Source: Pseudomonadota bacterium | Lineage (GTDB): Bacteria > Pseudomonadota > Alphaproteobacteria > Rhizobiales > Xanthobacteraceae | NCBI GenBank assembly: GCA_023423415.1 | Contig: JAFAFP010000251.1 | Coordinates: forward strand, 1 to 42,525 | Reading direction: 5' to 3' | Length of the DNA stretch: 42,525 nt | Shown: in pieces, positions 1-8,398 of the stretch | Layout of the letters: the number at the start of each line of letters is the position of its first letter | Numbering within the stretch: position 1 is the first letter of the stretch | Made by a program: the position numbers and the translations under genes | Notes under the pieces: generated by a model | Told to the model about the DNA's origin: nothing | Databases searched by the model: none | The model's input: only the letters and a program-made list of their open reading frames with translations

Positions 1-127
1 GGACAAACAGCATTCCATTGAGAAAGCGGCGGTTGTCATGTGACGGACGCGCCTTGCGACCTCGCTCGCTTGGCAGAAGCTCGCCGATGATGGCCCATTC
101 CTCGTCCGACAAATCGCCCCGCGCCAA
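1..127 (-). CDS. IS5-family transposase, N-terminal fragment
   Basis: The N-terminus reads MARGDLSDEEWAIIGELLP and continues through a KARPSHDNRRFLNGMLFV-like stretch, the typical start of IS5-family DDE transposases (DUF4096-type domain). The start is TTG at 127-125, with a strong AGGAGG ribosome-binding site on the minus strand (133-138, cctcct on plus). About 42 residues are visible before the window ends. The DDE catalytic region is not in the window. The C-terminus of the same kind of protein is at 42420-42525. Confidence 0.85.
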   Translation of the reverse strand, partial: MARGDLSDEEWAIIGELLPSERGRKARPSHDNRRFLNGMLFV

Positions 128-196
128 AGCCGCCTCCTAAAAGGAAGCCTTGAATCACGCCTCAGGCGATATGGGAATCCTCTTTGTCAACAGGAC
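1..196 (-). mobile_element. IS5-family element, left part (5' end of the element)
   Basis: The element lies on the minus strand and is cut by the window start. Its terminal inverted repeat, read inward from 197, is GGTCCTGTTGACAAAG. This matches the repeat at the other window end (GGACCTGTTGACATAG from 42423) at 14 of 16 bases. CTAG at 197-200 abuts it, as at the right junction (42420-42423), which fits a 4-bp IS5-type target duplication. Only the 5' end of the transposase is present. With the right-hand fragment it forms the two ends of one IS type in one orientation, so it is either a single copy in a circular molecule or two flanking copies. Confidence 0.85.
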
Positions 197-267
197 CTAG
201 AGGCCCTCGCGGTTCCCTACAACTGAAACCTTAGATCACCCGGCCGCACCGGGGGAAAGGACCTGCC

Positions 268-1149
268 ATGGACCGCAAAGCGTTCTACGAAGCCGCGCGA
301 CCGACGCTTGGCGCCTATACCCAAGCGAACGTCGTCGGCTTCGAACTCGTGCTCGACGAGGCACAGCGGCGCGTCACGCGCCTGCATGACCTCGCCTACA
401 TTCTCGCCACAGCCTGGTGGGAGAGCGGGCGGACGATGCAGCCCGTTCGCGAGGCCTTCTGGCTGCCGGAGAGCTGGCGGCGCAAGAACTTGCGCTACTT
501 CCCGTTCGATGGCCGCGGGCTTGTGCAGCTCACCTGGGAAGAAAACTATCGCAAGGCGAGCACGCTCTATGGCGTCGATTTCGTCAAGCATCCGGATCTG
601 GTGCTTGAGCCACACCACTCAGTGAACATCCTGTTCGATGGCATGACGCAGGGCTGGTTTACCGGGCATGCGCTCTCGGACCACATCGACGACTTCGACG
701 ATGCCGACGATGAGCAGATGCGGGAATACAAGGCCGCGCGACGGGTGGTGAATGGCACGGACCGCGCCGTCGAGATCGGCAAGCTCGCCGCCGTGTTCGA
801 AACCGCGCTGAAGGCGGCGAACTACGGCCCACTCACGATCCCGGCCGAGCCGATCATCGGTCCGCAGCCTTTGCCGGCGCCGATCGGTCACAATGGAGGA
901 CCGCCACTCGGCCCCGGTTACGAGCATACGCCGAAACCGTCGCCAGTCGAGCAATCGGCCAAGGCCGTCGGCGCCGGCAAGTGGGCGGCCATTGCGGGGG
1001 CGCTCTGGACCGCCGTCGTCGCGGCTGACGTGCTGCCGGCGGCTTTCACCACGCCGGAGTTCATCGCCGCCGTCACCGCGTTTATCGGTGCCGCTGCAGG
1101 CGCGATCGGCGCGTACCGTGCGCCGAAGAATGCGGAGCCAAGCGGATGA
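268..1149 (+). CDS. Endolysin, GH19 chitinase/lysozyme-like, with C-terminal hydrophobic domain
   Basis: This protein of 293 residues probably degrades host peptidoglycan at lysis. Residues 40-95 have the GH19 lysozyme pattern: acidic residues E52 (AWWESG) and E62, then a DGRGLVQLTWEENY block at 81-94. After the catalytic domain (about 1-190) comes a proline-rich linker containing GHNGGPPL (207-214). The C-terminal part (about 230-285) has two hydrophobic helices, so the enzyme may be membrane-tethered or fused to a holin-like segment. The ATG follows a GGGGAAAGGA site. It overlaps the next gene by ATGA and opens a three-gene lysis cassette. The IS lies just upstream and may separate it from its late promoter. 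Confidence 0.85.
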   Translation: MDRKAFYEAARPTLGAYTQANVVGFELVLDEAQRRVTRLHDLAYILATAWWESGRTMQPVREAFWLPESWRRKNLRYFPFDGRGLVQLTWEENYRKASTLYGVDFVKHPDLVLEPHHSVNILFDGMTQGWFTGHALSDHIDDFDDADDEQMREYKAARRVVNGTDRAVEIGKLAAVFETALKAANYGPLTIPAEPIIGPQPLPAPIGHNGGPPLGPGYEHTPKPSPVEQSAKAVGAGKWAAIAGALWTAVVAADVLPAAFTTPEFIAAVTAFIGAAAGAIGAYRAPKNAEPSG

Positions 1150-1601
1150 TCGTCCTTCGCGTCTATCGCGGCGTCGCGGACCATTTCCCGATCCGCATGT
1201 CGGAATGGGTGATGCTCTGGCCGGCGCTGGGGCTCTGGGTCGGGCTGCAGATATCACCGGCGATGTTCCAGACATCGCCGTCATTCGCCTACCTTGCGCA
1301 CTGGGCCGATGAGCGCACATGGGCGGCGATCATCGGCCTTTGCGGACTGATGCGGCTTCTGGCGCTGACCATCAACGGCACGTTCAAGGGTTTTGCGTTC
1401 TCGCCACACATCCGCGCCGCCGCATCGATCGTCGGCGTCGGGATCTGGTCACAGGTCTCGCTCGGCTTCCTGATGGCTTGGATCAACGCCGGCGGCGCTC
1501 CCTCCGGCGCGGTCGCCTGGTCGACGATGGTTCTCCTTGAGATAATGAACACCTACCGCTCGTGGTCGGATGTCGGAAAGAATGCTGCGGAGCGGGGATG
1601 A
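1146..1601 (+). CDS. Multi-pass membrane protein, putative holin
   Basis: This protein of 151 residues has several hydrophobic stretches (about 22-40, 58-78, 93-115 and 118-135), suggesting three or four membrane passes. Its position directly after the endolysin, by ATGA overlap at 1146-1149, makes holin the best guess. No family signature was recognised, and an inner-membrane phage protein of another kind is possible. It overlaps the next gene in the same way at 1598-1601. Confidence 0.6.
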   Translation: MIVLRVYRGVADHFPIRMSEWVMLWPALGLWVGLQISPAMFQTSPSFAYLAHWADERTWAAIIGLCGLMRLLALTINGTFKGFAFSPHIRAAASIVGVGIWSQVSLGFLMAWINAGGAPSGAVAWSTMVLLEIMNTYRSWSDVGKNAAERG

Positions 1602-1915
1602 TGGAATGGGTGACAAAGATCGACCTCGTTCAGGCCGCCAATGCTCTCGTCATCCTGATCGTGGGATTGGCGGCAGGCCTCGGTTGGCGATCGGGGAAGA
1701 AATCACCCAGCCAGAAGTCTGACGAGGCTACTGTCGCGGTCGCCGGCGCACTAGTAGATGGCTCGTCTGTACGACAGTTGGCTGAAGTCATAGAGACCTT
1801 TCGACACGATCAGGAACGAGCACGCCGGATTGGATATCAACTGATCGAAGCTTTGGAGGCTATGACACGGGAGATGGGGGAGATACGCCGCGAGTTGCAG
1901 ATGCGGCGGAGGTAG
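1598..1915 (+). CDS. Single-pass membrane protein with coiled coil, putative spanin or lysis accessory
   Basis: This protein of 105 residues starts at the overlapping ATG (MMEWVTKID). One hydrophobic helix at about 13-32 is followed by a polar, heptad-rich region (60-105) that ends in basic residues. This anchor-plus-coil design matches i-spanin (Rz-like) proteins, but similar small proteins occur in many phages without proven function. No Rz1-type lipoprotein was found embedded in it. It is translationally coupled to the putative holin gene. Confidence 0.5.
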   Translation: MMEWVTKIDLVQAANALVILIVGLAAGLGWRSGKKSPSQKSDEATVAVAGALVDGSSVRQLAEVIETFRHDQERARRIGYQLIEALEAMTREMGEIRRELQMRRR

Positions 1916-1925
1916 TGATGTTCAG

Positions 1926-2348
1926 TTAAAGTCCAAAACTTTCAATGTCCTCTTGATCGAAAGGAGCGGACTGATTGTCGTCTATCCGCTCCGAATCAAG
2001 TGCGTTGTCGCCATTCAAATCCAGAAACTCAGTGGCAAGATCAAAAATGTCACGACCCTCGACAAGGGTCGAAGTATCATCGGCACAAAACTGCCTGAAC
2101 CAAAATCCTTCTGATCTACCAATCTCCGGTCCAATTAATCGAATGCTTCCGCTTCCAATCTCGTACCGTTCTGCTACGGTGTTGAAGTAAATATCTTTGC
2201 AATCCAGTCCCATAAATTGAGCCGCGCTGTTAAGCCGGATCATGTAGTCCTCAGTATAGGCAGGACGATCGTTCATGCTAATGGATACGCTGAAGCCGCA
2301 AGTAGCCAGTACCAGACCCCAAGCGTCAGTTTTCAATACTGGATCCAT
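1926..2348 (-). CDS. Hypothetical protein of the accessory region
   Basis: The protein has 140 residues, is acidic and rather hydrophilic, and has no recognised domain or signal peptide. It converges on the lysis cassette (stop 10 bases past the stop at 1915) and lies just downstream of the glycosyltransferase operon in the same direction. Base composition is visibly poorer in G+C than the phage core, as for the next three genes, so it probably arrived with them. Confidence 0.55.
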   Translation of the reverse strand: MDPVLKTDAWGLVLATCGFSVSISMNDRPAYTEDYMIRLNSAAQFMGLDCKDIYFNTVAERYEIGSGSIRLIGPEIGRSEGFWFRQFCADDTSTLVEGRDIFDLATEFLDLNGDNALDSERIDDNQSAPFDQEDIESFGL

Positions 2349-2371
2349 TAGAATATTCCCAACGCAAACAC

Positions 2372-4174
2372 TTAGATGAATACAACCTCGTCCAGTCGGC
2401 TATCGCCAACGTAAGAGGTCTTGGCTTCAAACTCTCCATCTGCGATGTCCCAAGTGTGCTGGTTGGGTCCAGAATATCGCACATGCAAGTAGTTAAACGG
2501 ATCAGATGAAAAGATCGGAACCTGTCGATTGACACAATCTTTTAAGAACAACGAATCAGTTCCCCGCCGAACTTTTTGAAACAAAATGTCTTCCGTGGCC
2601 TTCCGATCAAAAACCAGCGTCCCCCCGGCGACATGATTGGTAAGCCTATAATATTTATCAGGAAAACGACAGACCGTTTTATTGGAAGATTCAATGTAAG
2701 CAAAAAAAGTATGTTTACCAACAACGCCAATGTTGGGCGCGTACTCAAAGCATCGAACAGAATCCTCAAGATAGAGAGGACCATAGAAGTCATCGTCATC
2801 AATTTTCGCAAACGTATCTCCAGAGCTTACTGCGATCGCCGCATTAAGGTTGTCGGCCAGTACGTTTTCTGGCGCTCCCTTTAACACTATTAGGTCGCGC
2901 TTTTTGCCGAATGCCTTCCGAATTTCACCCTCGTCGTAGGCATCGCTGTGAGCGACGAAAATGATTTCAATATCTTCGTATGACTGTCTGCTGATCTGCT
3001 GGGCAATGTGATTGAGGAAGTCGGGTCGCTTTGAGCTGCATATGACGGAGACTTTCCGTCGCCCTTTTGACAACGCGGGCAAACCGACTGCGTTTGCTAT
3101 GAGGTTAATTCGGTCTCTATATGTGTGCTGTGAATGCACCAACCTCACACCCTTGGCGGCGAGCGTAGGTCTGTAGATCAAATCGCTACTAAGCCGATCC
3201 ATAACAGCCGCCGTTTCACATTCCGATGACGGCGTTGGCACCACCTCGCCAAACACGCGTTCCACTGCTCTGGAGTAGGAACTGATCACCGGCGTGCCGC
3301 AGGCAAGCAATTCGTAAACGCGCCGCGCTAGCATCGTATCTGAGTTTTCAACGGAATTGACGTTGATGAAGGCGGTATAGGCGCGATAAGCGGTGTCGAC
3401 GAGTTCGTTGTAGGGCAGGGCGCCTTTCAAGGCTGATGAGAATTTATCCGGGAACGTAAAATCTGCGTCGAGCTTTGCTCCACTTTGACGATCATAAATA
3501 TCCAGTTTGTCTCGCTTCATTGCTGGGGCCAAAAGCATCTCCAGCTTGCGGCCTCGCTCCGGGTATTTCACTCCCCGCCAACTCCCAGCGAATGCAAACC
3601 GGTCAGATCGTGGTCCGCGCCGAATAGGATTGTGAATTGCTGGCTGAGCCGCAAATGGAAGGACAAAGATTTTAGCATTATTAGTCGCCTCTTTGTAGCG
3701 ATCAATACAGCCTTCATCTGTTGTAAATATATAATCAAACAATTTTGCCGCAGGAAGGAACTTCTCGAAATGTACCGGGTCTTCCTTATTCCAGAAAATG
3801 GTTGGTATACCTCGCACTTGGCATTCCGCTACCAACTCAGTCAACGGATTATTCTGCTTCGCTGCGTTGCTGATGAGGTAGCGCCAGTTTCCATTGTTCC
3901 CAGCCCAGGCAGACTCGATCATCAAGGCGTCCACGTGCGAGCCCGAAATCTCTTCACGCCAACGCTCTTTAGTGAGAGGTAGAAGCCGGACTTCGTGCGA
4001 AAGGCAATTGTGCGTAAACTCATCCAGAATTGTCGCGAAGGTCAATTCGGTTGAACCTTCAATGCGCTGGGGGGAAACAATGTTTTCCCCCAGCAATTTA
4101 CGCAACCGTTCAGTTAAAGACTCGAGGCGCTTATTAACGTTTGCAATACGAATGGTAAGGGAATGCGTGGTCAT
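2372..4174 (-). CDS. Two-domain glycosyltransferase (CgeB/GT4-like plus GT2)
   Basis: This protein of 600 residues probably transfers sugars to a surface polysaccharide in the cytoplasm. The N-terminal half (about 1-365) resembles CgeB-type proteins, with a late block containing ACGTPVISSYS and a preceding R-RVYELLACGTP stretch typical of the donor-binding domain. The C-terminal part (about 375-590) is a GT2 domain that begins KVSVICSSKRPDFLNHI and has an acidic DDDD metal-binding motif (AKIDDDDFYG). It is the last gene of the operon running from 6890 and starts 19 bases after the methyltransferase gene ends. Low G+C sets it apart from the phage genes. Acceptor and sugar cannot be told from sequence. 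Confidence 0.8.
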   Translation of the reverse strand: MTTHSLTIRIANVNKRLESLTERLRKLLGENIVSPQRIEGSTELTFATILDEFTHNCLSHEVRLLPLTKERWREEISGSHVDALMIESAWAGNNGNWRYLISNAAKQNNPLTELVAECQVRGIPTIFWNKEDPVHFEKFLPAAKLFDYIFTTDEGCIDRYKEATNNAKIFVLPFAAQPAIHNPIRRGPRSDRFAFAGSWRGVKYPERGRKLEMLLAPAMKRDKLDIYDRQSGAKLDADFTFPDKFSSALKGALPYNELVDTAYRAYTAFINVNSVENSDTMLARRVYELLACGTPVISSYSRAVERVFGEVVPTPSSECETAAVMDRLSSDLIYRPTLAAKGVRLVHSQHTYRDRINLIANAVGLPALSKGRRKVSVICSSKRPDFLNHIAQQISRQSYEDIEIIFVAHSDAYDEGEIRKAFGKKRDLIVLKGAPENVLADNLNAAIAVSSGDTFAKIDDDDFYGPLYLEDSVRCFEYAPNIGVVGKHTFFAYIESSNKTVCRFPDKYYRLTNHVAGGTLVFDRKATEDILFQKVRRGTDSLFLKDCVNRQVPIFSSDPFNYLHVRYSGPNQHTWDIADGEFEAKTSYVGDSRLDEVVFI

Positions 4175-4193
4175 AAAATTAACTCGCCTGCTA

Positions 4194-5504
4194 TTATCGA
4201 TTTCTCGGGCGCCGCTGTCGCCTATACCAATTCATGTATGCTCGGAGAGCAGAAGTCATTTTCCAGCTGGTGCTGGCTACTATAGCTTCGTACCGGTCCT
4301 CGGCTAGCCGCAACCGGTATTCCAACTTTGCAACGTGCTGAGCTCTTTCGACTTCGGTGGAACCTGAAAGAAGTTGGCCTGCTTCTAACGCCGACACCAC
4401 CAAATCTAGGTCCGTGACGGAGTTTTCAATATCGGACAACTTCCTTTGAGCTTCCAGGCTGTCGTCCGGTGAAGAGCTTCCGGCTTTTGCATCTGCGATC
4501 TCCTGACGAAGCTCCAGAAGTTCAGCATTTGCCTGCTTCAGACTCTCTGTGAGCTTCTCGATCTTAAGCTTCGAGGCTTCCAAGGCGGCCTCGGCATCGG
4601 TAAACCGCCGACCCAGTTCCAATAACTCTTGGGCCTTTCCTGCGAGCTGCTGATCGTACATATCAGACTCGACTGTCCTTGCCTTGCCCAAGGCAACAAT
4701 TTCTTTTTGCAGCGAGAATAGCTGTTGCGTGATCCGATAGGGATTCAGCGAGGCAAATGATTTGCTGATGAATGAAATGTTGGCACGTCGTAAAACGGCC
4801 CTATCCTGAATCCATTCATTCTTTTGCTCGTAAATATGGTGTATTGCATAGCCAAATTTAGACAGCGCATCTTCGACGTCGCGATAGTAGGTCAGCTGCC
4901 GATTGGCTTTATCAAGCCCGACCTCAATGTAGATGAAATCCGCTCCGTCACGTTCTAAAAGGCGTGAGCAGCCGGATAGAACATCGAGTTCGTGTCCTTC
5001 TACATCGATCTTCAATACGTTGATGTGTTCTACGTGATGATCGTCAAAATACTCATCAAGTGTTACGGTGTCTGCCGAGAACGTCGCGCCTGTTTCGCTA
5101 CGTAGCAAAGCTTCATCATGTCTCGGATCGAGTATGCGTGACATGCTCTTATTATCGAGCATGCTCACGCTGCTCTTCCCGGAGCTCACAGCCTCCGTAC
5201 GCAGATGCACTTCGGGCACCGTGGTCAATTCTGACACGTAGCTTGAGAGTTTCGCGAACGATTTTGGATTGGGCTCAAAGAGATGAGCCGAACGAATCTT
5301 TATCTGTGACCGCATAAACGCTTCGAATACTGCTCCACGAAATGCGCCGACATCTACATAAGTAATCTGCTTCGAAAAGAAAAACGGCTCCAAATCTTTG
5401 ACAAATGGCATTGCCAAGTCTGCCTCGGCCTGTCGTCCTCTGCTTGTAGAATTCGGCCCTGACACCAGTTGTGATTCCTCGGTAGCCGCATCAGTGCTTT
5501 GCAT
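4194..5504 (-). CDS. FkbM-family methyltransferase with C-terminal coiled coil
   Basis: The protein has 436 residues. Residues about 45-240 form an FkbM-type SAM-dependent methyltransferase: VDVGAFRG motif I at 50-57, FEPNP at 76-80, and a later KIDVEGHELDVL block. Residues about 265-400 are heptad-rich coiled coil. The C-terminal tail contains STSWKMTSALRAYM, a short motif often seen at the ends of polysaccharide-biosynthesis proteins. Such enzymes commonly O-methylate sugars on O-antigen or capsule. It sits between UDP-glucose dehydrogenase and the glycosyltransferase, 6 bases from the former. The coil may link the enzyme to its partners (inference). Confidence 0.8.
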   Translation of the reverse strand: MQSTDAATEESQLVSGPNSTSRGRQAEADLAMPFVKDLEPFFFSKQITYVDVGAFRGAVFEAFMRSQIKIRSAHLFEPNPKSFAKLSSYVSELTTVPEVHLRTEAVSSGKSSVSMLDNKSMSRILDPRHDEALLRSETGATFSADTVTLDEYFDDHHVEHINVLKIDVEGHELDVLSGCSRLLERDGADFIYIEVGLDKANRQLTYYRDVEDALSKFGYAIHHIYEQKNEWIQDRAVLRRANISFISKSFASLNPYRITQQLFSLQKEIVALGKARTVESDMYDQQLAGKAQELLELGRRFTDAEAALEASKLKIEKLTESLKQANAELLELRQEIADAKAGSSSPDDSLEAQRKLSDIENSVTDLDLVVSALEAGQLLSGSTEVERAQHVAKLEYRLRLAEDRYEAIVASTSWKMTSALRAYMNWYRRQRRPRNR

Positions 5505-5510
5505 ATTCAG

Positions 5511-6890
5511 CTAGCCTACATTTTCGATTGGAAACAGATTTTCAGGCGAGATTTTGCTGGTCGATCTGGATCCTCTTCCGACGCCCAAGTAGGTTAATCC
5601 ATGTTCAGAAACTATTCGGGGATCATAGAGATTGCGCCCGTCGACGATAATTGGGTGCTTGAGTGTGTCCTTTAACCACCCAAAATCGGCTACCCTGAAG
5701 TCATGCCATTCGGTGCATATCGCAAGCGCATCAGCGCCACGGACACACTCCTCGGGCGATGTAGCCAGTTCTAGGTCGGTCCGCGTTCCGTAGATGCCTA
5801 GGATCGCGTTCGTCGCTTGGGGGTCATAAGCGGTTACCTTCGCTCCCGCCTGCCACAACGACTCCATCAGCTTGCGACTGGGTGCGTCGCGAACATCATC
5901 TGTATTTGGCTTGAAAGCCAGACCCCAAATGGCTATGCGTTTGCCGGCCAAATTTCCATCGAATGCCTCAGACAATTTCTGAAACATCAGGCCCTTTTGT
6001 TCTTCATTCGTCGCTTCGATTGCATTCAGCATCCGCGGAACTATTCCGGCCTGAACCGCGGTGTGTGTTAGCGCACGCACGTCTTTTGGAAAGCACGACC
6101 CTCCATAGCCGCATCCTGGATATATGAACTGATATCCGATGCGCGGATCAGAGCCGATACCTTGCCGCACGCGTTCAATATCTGCACCCACGCGCTCAGC
6201 TATATTTGCCATTTCATTGATGAAGCTGATCTTCGCTGCGAGCATAGCGTTCGCTGCATATTTCGTAAGTTCAGCGGACCGAACGTCCATAAATATCAAT
6301 TTGTCATGATTGCGATTGTAGGGGGCATAGCACTCTGCCATTAATTCCCGGACTCGACTGGAGCTTGTGCCGACGATTATCCGTGCAGCACGTGTGAAGT
6401 CTTCAATCGCATTTCCTTCTTTTAAGAACTCTGGATTAGAGCAAACATCGAAGTCAAAAAGCTTGTTCCTTTGCGACAAGCCATCCGAAATAGCTTGCCT
6501 AATCAAATCAGCCGTTCCCACAGGGACGGTGGATTTGCCAATGATCAAGCGATAACCATCCATATTCTCAGCAATAGTTTTAGCGACTGTGAGAACATGA
6601 GACAAGTCAGCTGAGCCATCCTCGCCTGACGGGGTGCCAACAGCAATAAATATTAGCTTTCCGTTCGCTACGCCTTGGACGGCGTCAGTGGTAAAATGAA
6701 GTCGGTTTCGAGAGATATTTCTGATAACTATCTCACGCAGCCCAGGTTCAAAAATCGGAATGATGCCCTGCTGCAGCTGGGCTGTGCGGTTCGGATCGAT
6801 ATCAATGCAGGTTACAGAGTGCCCGACATCGGCTAGGCAAGCCCCTGTAACGAGGCCAACATAACCTGACCCAAAAACTGCGATATCCAT
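5511..6890 (-). CDS. ugd: UDP-glucose 6-dehydrogenase
   Basis: The enzyme of 459 residues oxidises UDP-glucose to UDP-glucuronate with NAD, supplying acidic sugar for surface glycans. The N-terminus has the Rossmann motif GSGYVG (7-12). SNPEFLKEG (151-159) and the catalytic cysteine C266 in GGSCFPKD follow. Length is normal for the family. The ATG at 6890 is preferred, since it begins directly with the Rossmann strand and has an AGGAAA site. The frame stays open for 51 more upstream codons with no family similarity. It is the first gene of the leftward glycan cassette. Confidence 0.92.
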   Translation of the reverse strand: MDIAVFGSGYVGLVTGACLADVGHSVTCIDIDPNRTAQLQQGIIPIFEPGLREIVIRNISRNRLHFTTDAVQGVANGKLIFIAVGTPSGEDGSADLSHVLTVAKTIAENMDGYRLIIGKSTVPVGTADLIRQAISDGLSQRNKLFDFDVCSNPEFLKEGNAIEDFTRAARIIVGTSSSRVRELMAECYAPYNRNHDKLIFMDVRSAELTKYAANAMLAAKISFINEMANIAERVGADIERVRQGIGSDPRIGYQFIYPGCGYGGSCFPKDVRALTHTAVQAGIVPRMLNAIEATNEEQKGLMFQKLSEAFDGNLAGKRIAIWGLAFKPNTDDVRDAPSRKLMESLWQAGAKVTAYDPQATNAILGIYGTRTDLELATSPEECVRGADALAICTEWHDFRVADFGWLKDTLKHPIIVDGRNLYDPRIVSEHGLTYLGVGRGSRSTSKISPENLFPIENVG

Positions 6891-7218
6891 TATATTTCCT
6901 GCGCAAAAAGGATCGTGATCGGTTCCGCTGGCTGCTTGGCCGGCGATGCGATAGAGGTTGACGCTGTCAATGTAACGACAGCATCCCGAGGCGGGCTCGG
7001 TCGGTTTGAGTAGATCAATGTACACACACGATTCAGGAGCCAATATCCATAAAGATTTGTGCGCCTGCCTTAGACCAGGTGATACGAATCATCAACGTGT
7101 TTGTGCTGATGCCGCGCGCAACGCACGCAGCTAATGTCCGCTACGTGAACCGAGGGTTTGTCAAATGATCGTGCTTTACACGCTGCATGCCACTCGTCGA
7201 AGAGCGCGCGCTCCTATG
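6891..7218. other. Intergenic region upstream of the glycan cassette
   Basis: These 328 bases hold no gene that can be supported. The segment should contain the promoter of the leftward ugd operon and the 3' end of the SOS-linked operon that runs in the same direction. No convincing -35/-10 pair or hairpin terminator was identified by eye. Confidence 0.5.
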
Positions 7219-7404
7219 TCAATCGCTGGGGCCGTGAAGCCGACTAAGAACCTCATGCGCGCGATCATCGCGCGGCAGCACCTCCCTCAGCGCCATGTCG
7301 AGCAGATACTCCGTCATCGCGTCGTCCTGTTCACGCGCCAAGCGCAGCGCCTCAAGGATGTGCCGTGCGAGTTCGGCGCGGTGCGACGGCAGTTTCTCGA
7401 TCAC
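7219..7404 (-). CDS. Small hypothetical protein, third gene of the SOS-box operon
   Basis: This protein of 61 residues is charged and helical, beginning MIEKLPSHRAELARHILEAL. It starts at GTG 7404, overlapping the TGA of the preceding gene by GTGA. No domain was recognised. It is the last gene of a three-gene leftward operon whose promoter carries a LexA-type box. Confidence 0.6.
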   Translation of the reverse strand: MIEKLPSHRAELARHILEALRLAREQDDAMTEYLLDMALREVLPRDDRAHEVLSRLHGPSD

Positions 7405-7817
7405 GGCATTCCCTTCTCGGCATAGATGCGCTGCAGAGTTTCCATGCGCCACTCGCGACGGCTCAACTCGCTCTCGTGCAGTTCCGGAGATATCAGCGAC
7501 AGGTAGCGCGCGTAAGCCTCCTCGGCTTTCCAGGCCGCGACGCGCGGGTGATCTGCCTGACCCATGCACGACCGGCCCAGCCGATCAATCACGCTCACAT
7601 GAAAGACGTTGTGCATCGAGCATCTCCACGACCAGGAAGTGATGTGCATGTGGGTCGGATCGAAGATGACCCCGAACAGCGCCACCTCGATATCGCGGCT
7701 TCGATCCGGGTCGCGCGCGGTGAAGAGCGAATCGTCCTCATGGGTTCGCTGCCACCTCAGCTTCAGCGGATACCGCGCCGCCACCTCCGGATCGGTGGGC
7801 GGGATCACGACCCGCAT
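7401..7817 (-). CDS. Hypothetical protein, second gene of the SOS-box operon
   Basis: The protein has 138 residues and is soluble, with no signal peptide. The N-terminal half looks beta-rich (DIEVALFGVIFDPTHMHITS). The C-terminal half is helical and charged (about residues 90-138). The ATG at 7817 lies inside the end of the preceding gene, a 13-base overlap, suggesting translational coupling. The family was not recognised. DNA repair, host takeover or exclusion roles are all possible given SOS-linked control. Confidence 0.65.
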   Translation of the reverse strand: MRVVIPPTDPEVAARYPLKLRWQRTHEDDSLFTARDPDRSRDIEVALFGVIFDPTHMHITSWSWRCSMHNVFHVSVIDRLGRSCMGQADHPRVAAWKAEEAYARYLSLISPELHESELSRREWRMETLQRIYAEKGMP

Positions 7818-7996
7818 TGCGGCATCCAGCCCCGCGTGTAGCCCGAGCTGACCGCCAAGCTCGACAATGCCAGTTCGTGTCGCAGCCGTTCGACTTCGGC
7901 CATCGACGTCTCCAGCGCCGCCCGCATATCGCCACCATGCTCGATGATCATCCAGTCGACATTGTCCGGCTCGACAACAGGGGCAGGGCGCGGCAT
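7805..7996 (-). CDS. Small hypothetical protein, first gene of the SOS-box operon
   Basis: This protein of 63 residues has a central helix (about 28-45, AALETSMAEVERLRHELAL). A GGAGG site precedes the ATG at 7996. It lies about 75 bases downstream of the LexA-type box at 8071-8085 and is the first gene after that promoter. No function is recognised. Confidence 0.6.
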   Translation of the reverse strand: MPRPAPVVEPDNVDWMIIEHGGDMRAALETSMAEVERLRHELALSSLAVSSGYTRGWMPQCGS

Positions 7997-8070
7997 GTGA
8001 ACCTCCGGGCAACAGGAGATCGATCGCGGCGCGGTCGTGCGCCGGCGCGGCATCAATCTCGATTGGTGAT

Positions 8071-8105
8071 GTTCCTAGAATGTTCTGGTCGATCTGGAGA
8101 GTCAA
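8071..8105 (-). promoter_or_regulatory. Leftward promoter with alphaproteobacterial LexA (SOS) box
   Basis: GTTC-CTAGAAT-GTTC at 8071-8085 fits exactly the alphaproteobacterial LexA consensus GTTC-N7-GTTC. On the minus strand a TTGACT -35 lies at 8105-8100, and 17 bases on is a weak -10, CATTCT (8082-8077), inside the box. LexA bound there would block the promoter. The target is the operon starting at 7996. The box is seen in the sequence; control by LexA is inferred. Confidence 0.75.
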
Positions 8106-8398
8106 TCCGGAAAGGATTGCTGTCCTATCGTCTGCTCGATATCGGTGAAAAGTGGTGTGGGGAGGGCGCGGGATTCCCAGTAGTTTCAAGGGACCGATTT
8201 GGAAACCTGGTGCGGGCGAGGGGTGGATTTTGCCGAGTGTTTCCGGCACGTTGGCGGAAAACGCTGCAATACAGTCGGGATTCCCACAGAAGTTTCAATC
8301 TCGGCCTGCAAGGTACTGAGCCGCGCACTTCTCTGTCGCCATTGACCAAAAAAAGCGGAACGCTATGACGAGCATTCGTCTTGGGAGGAACCCGCAGT
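8106..8398. other. Intergenic region between divergent accessory genes
   Basis: Together with 7997-8070 and the SOS promoter this is a 402-base stretch without a supported gene. It separates the leftward SOS-box operon from the rightward membrane protein gene, whose promoter must lie here. An SD (GGGAGGAA, 8383-8390) serves the ATG at 8399. Nothing else was recognised. Confidence 0.5.

Noticed and set aside
6891..7043. N-terminal extension of 51 codons on UDP-glucose dehydrogenase
   Set aside because: The family starts at the Rossmann strand (ATG 6890), which has an AGGAAA ribosome-binding site; the extension has no similarity.
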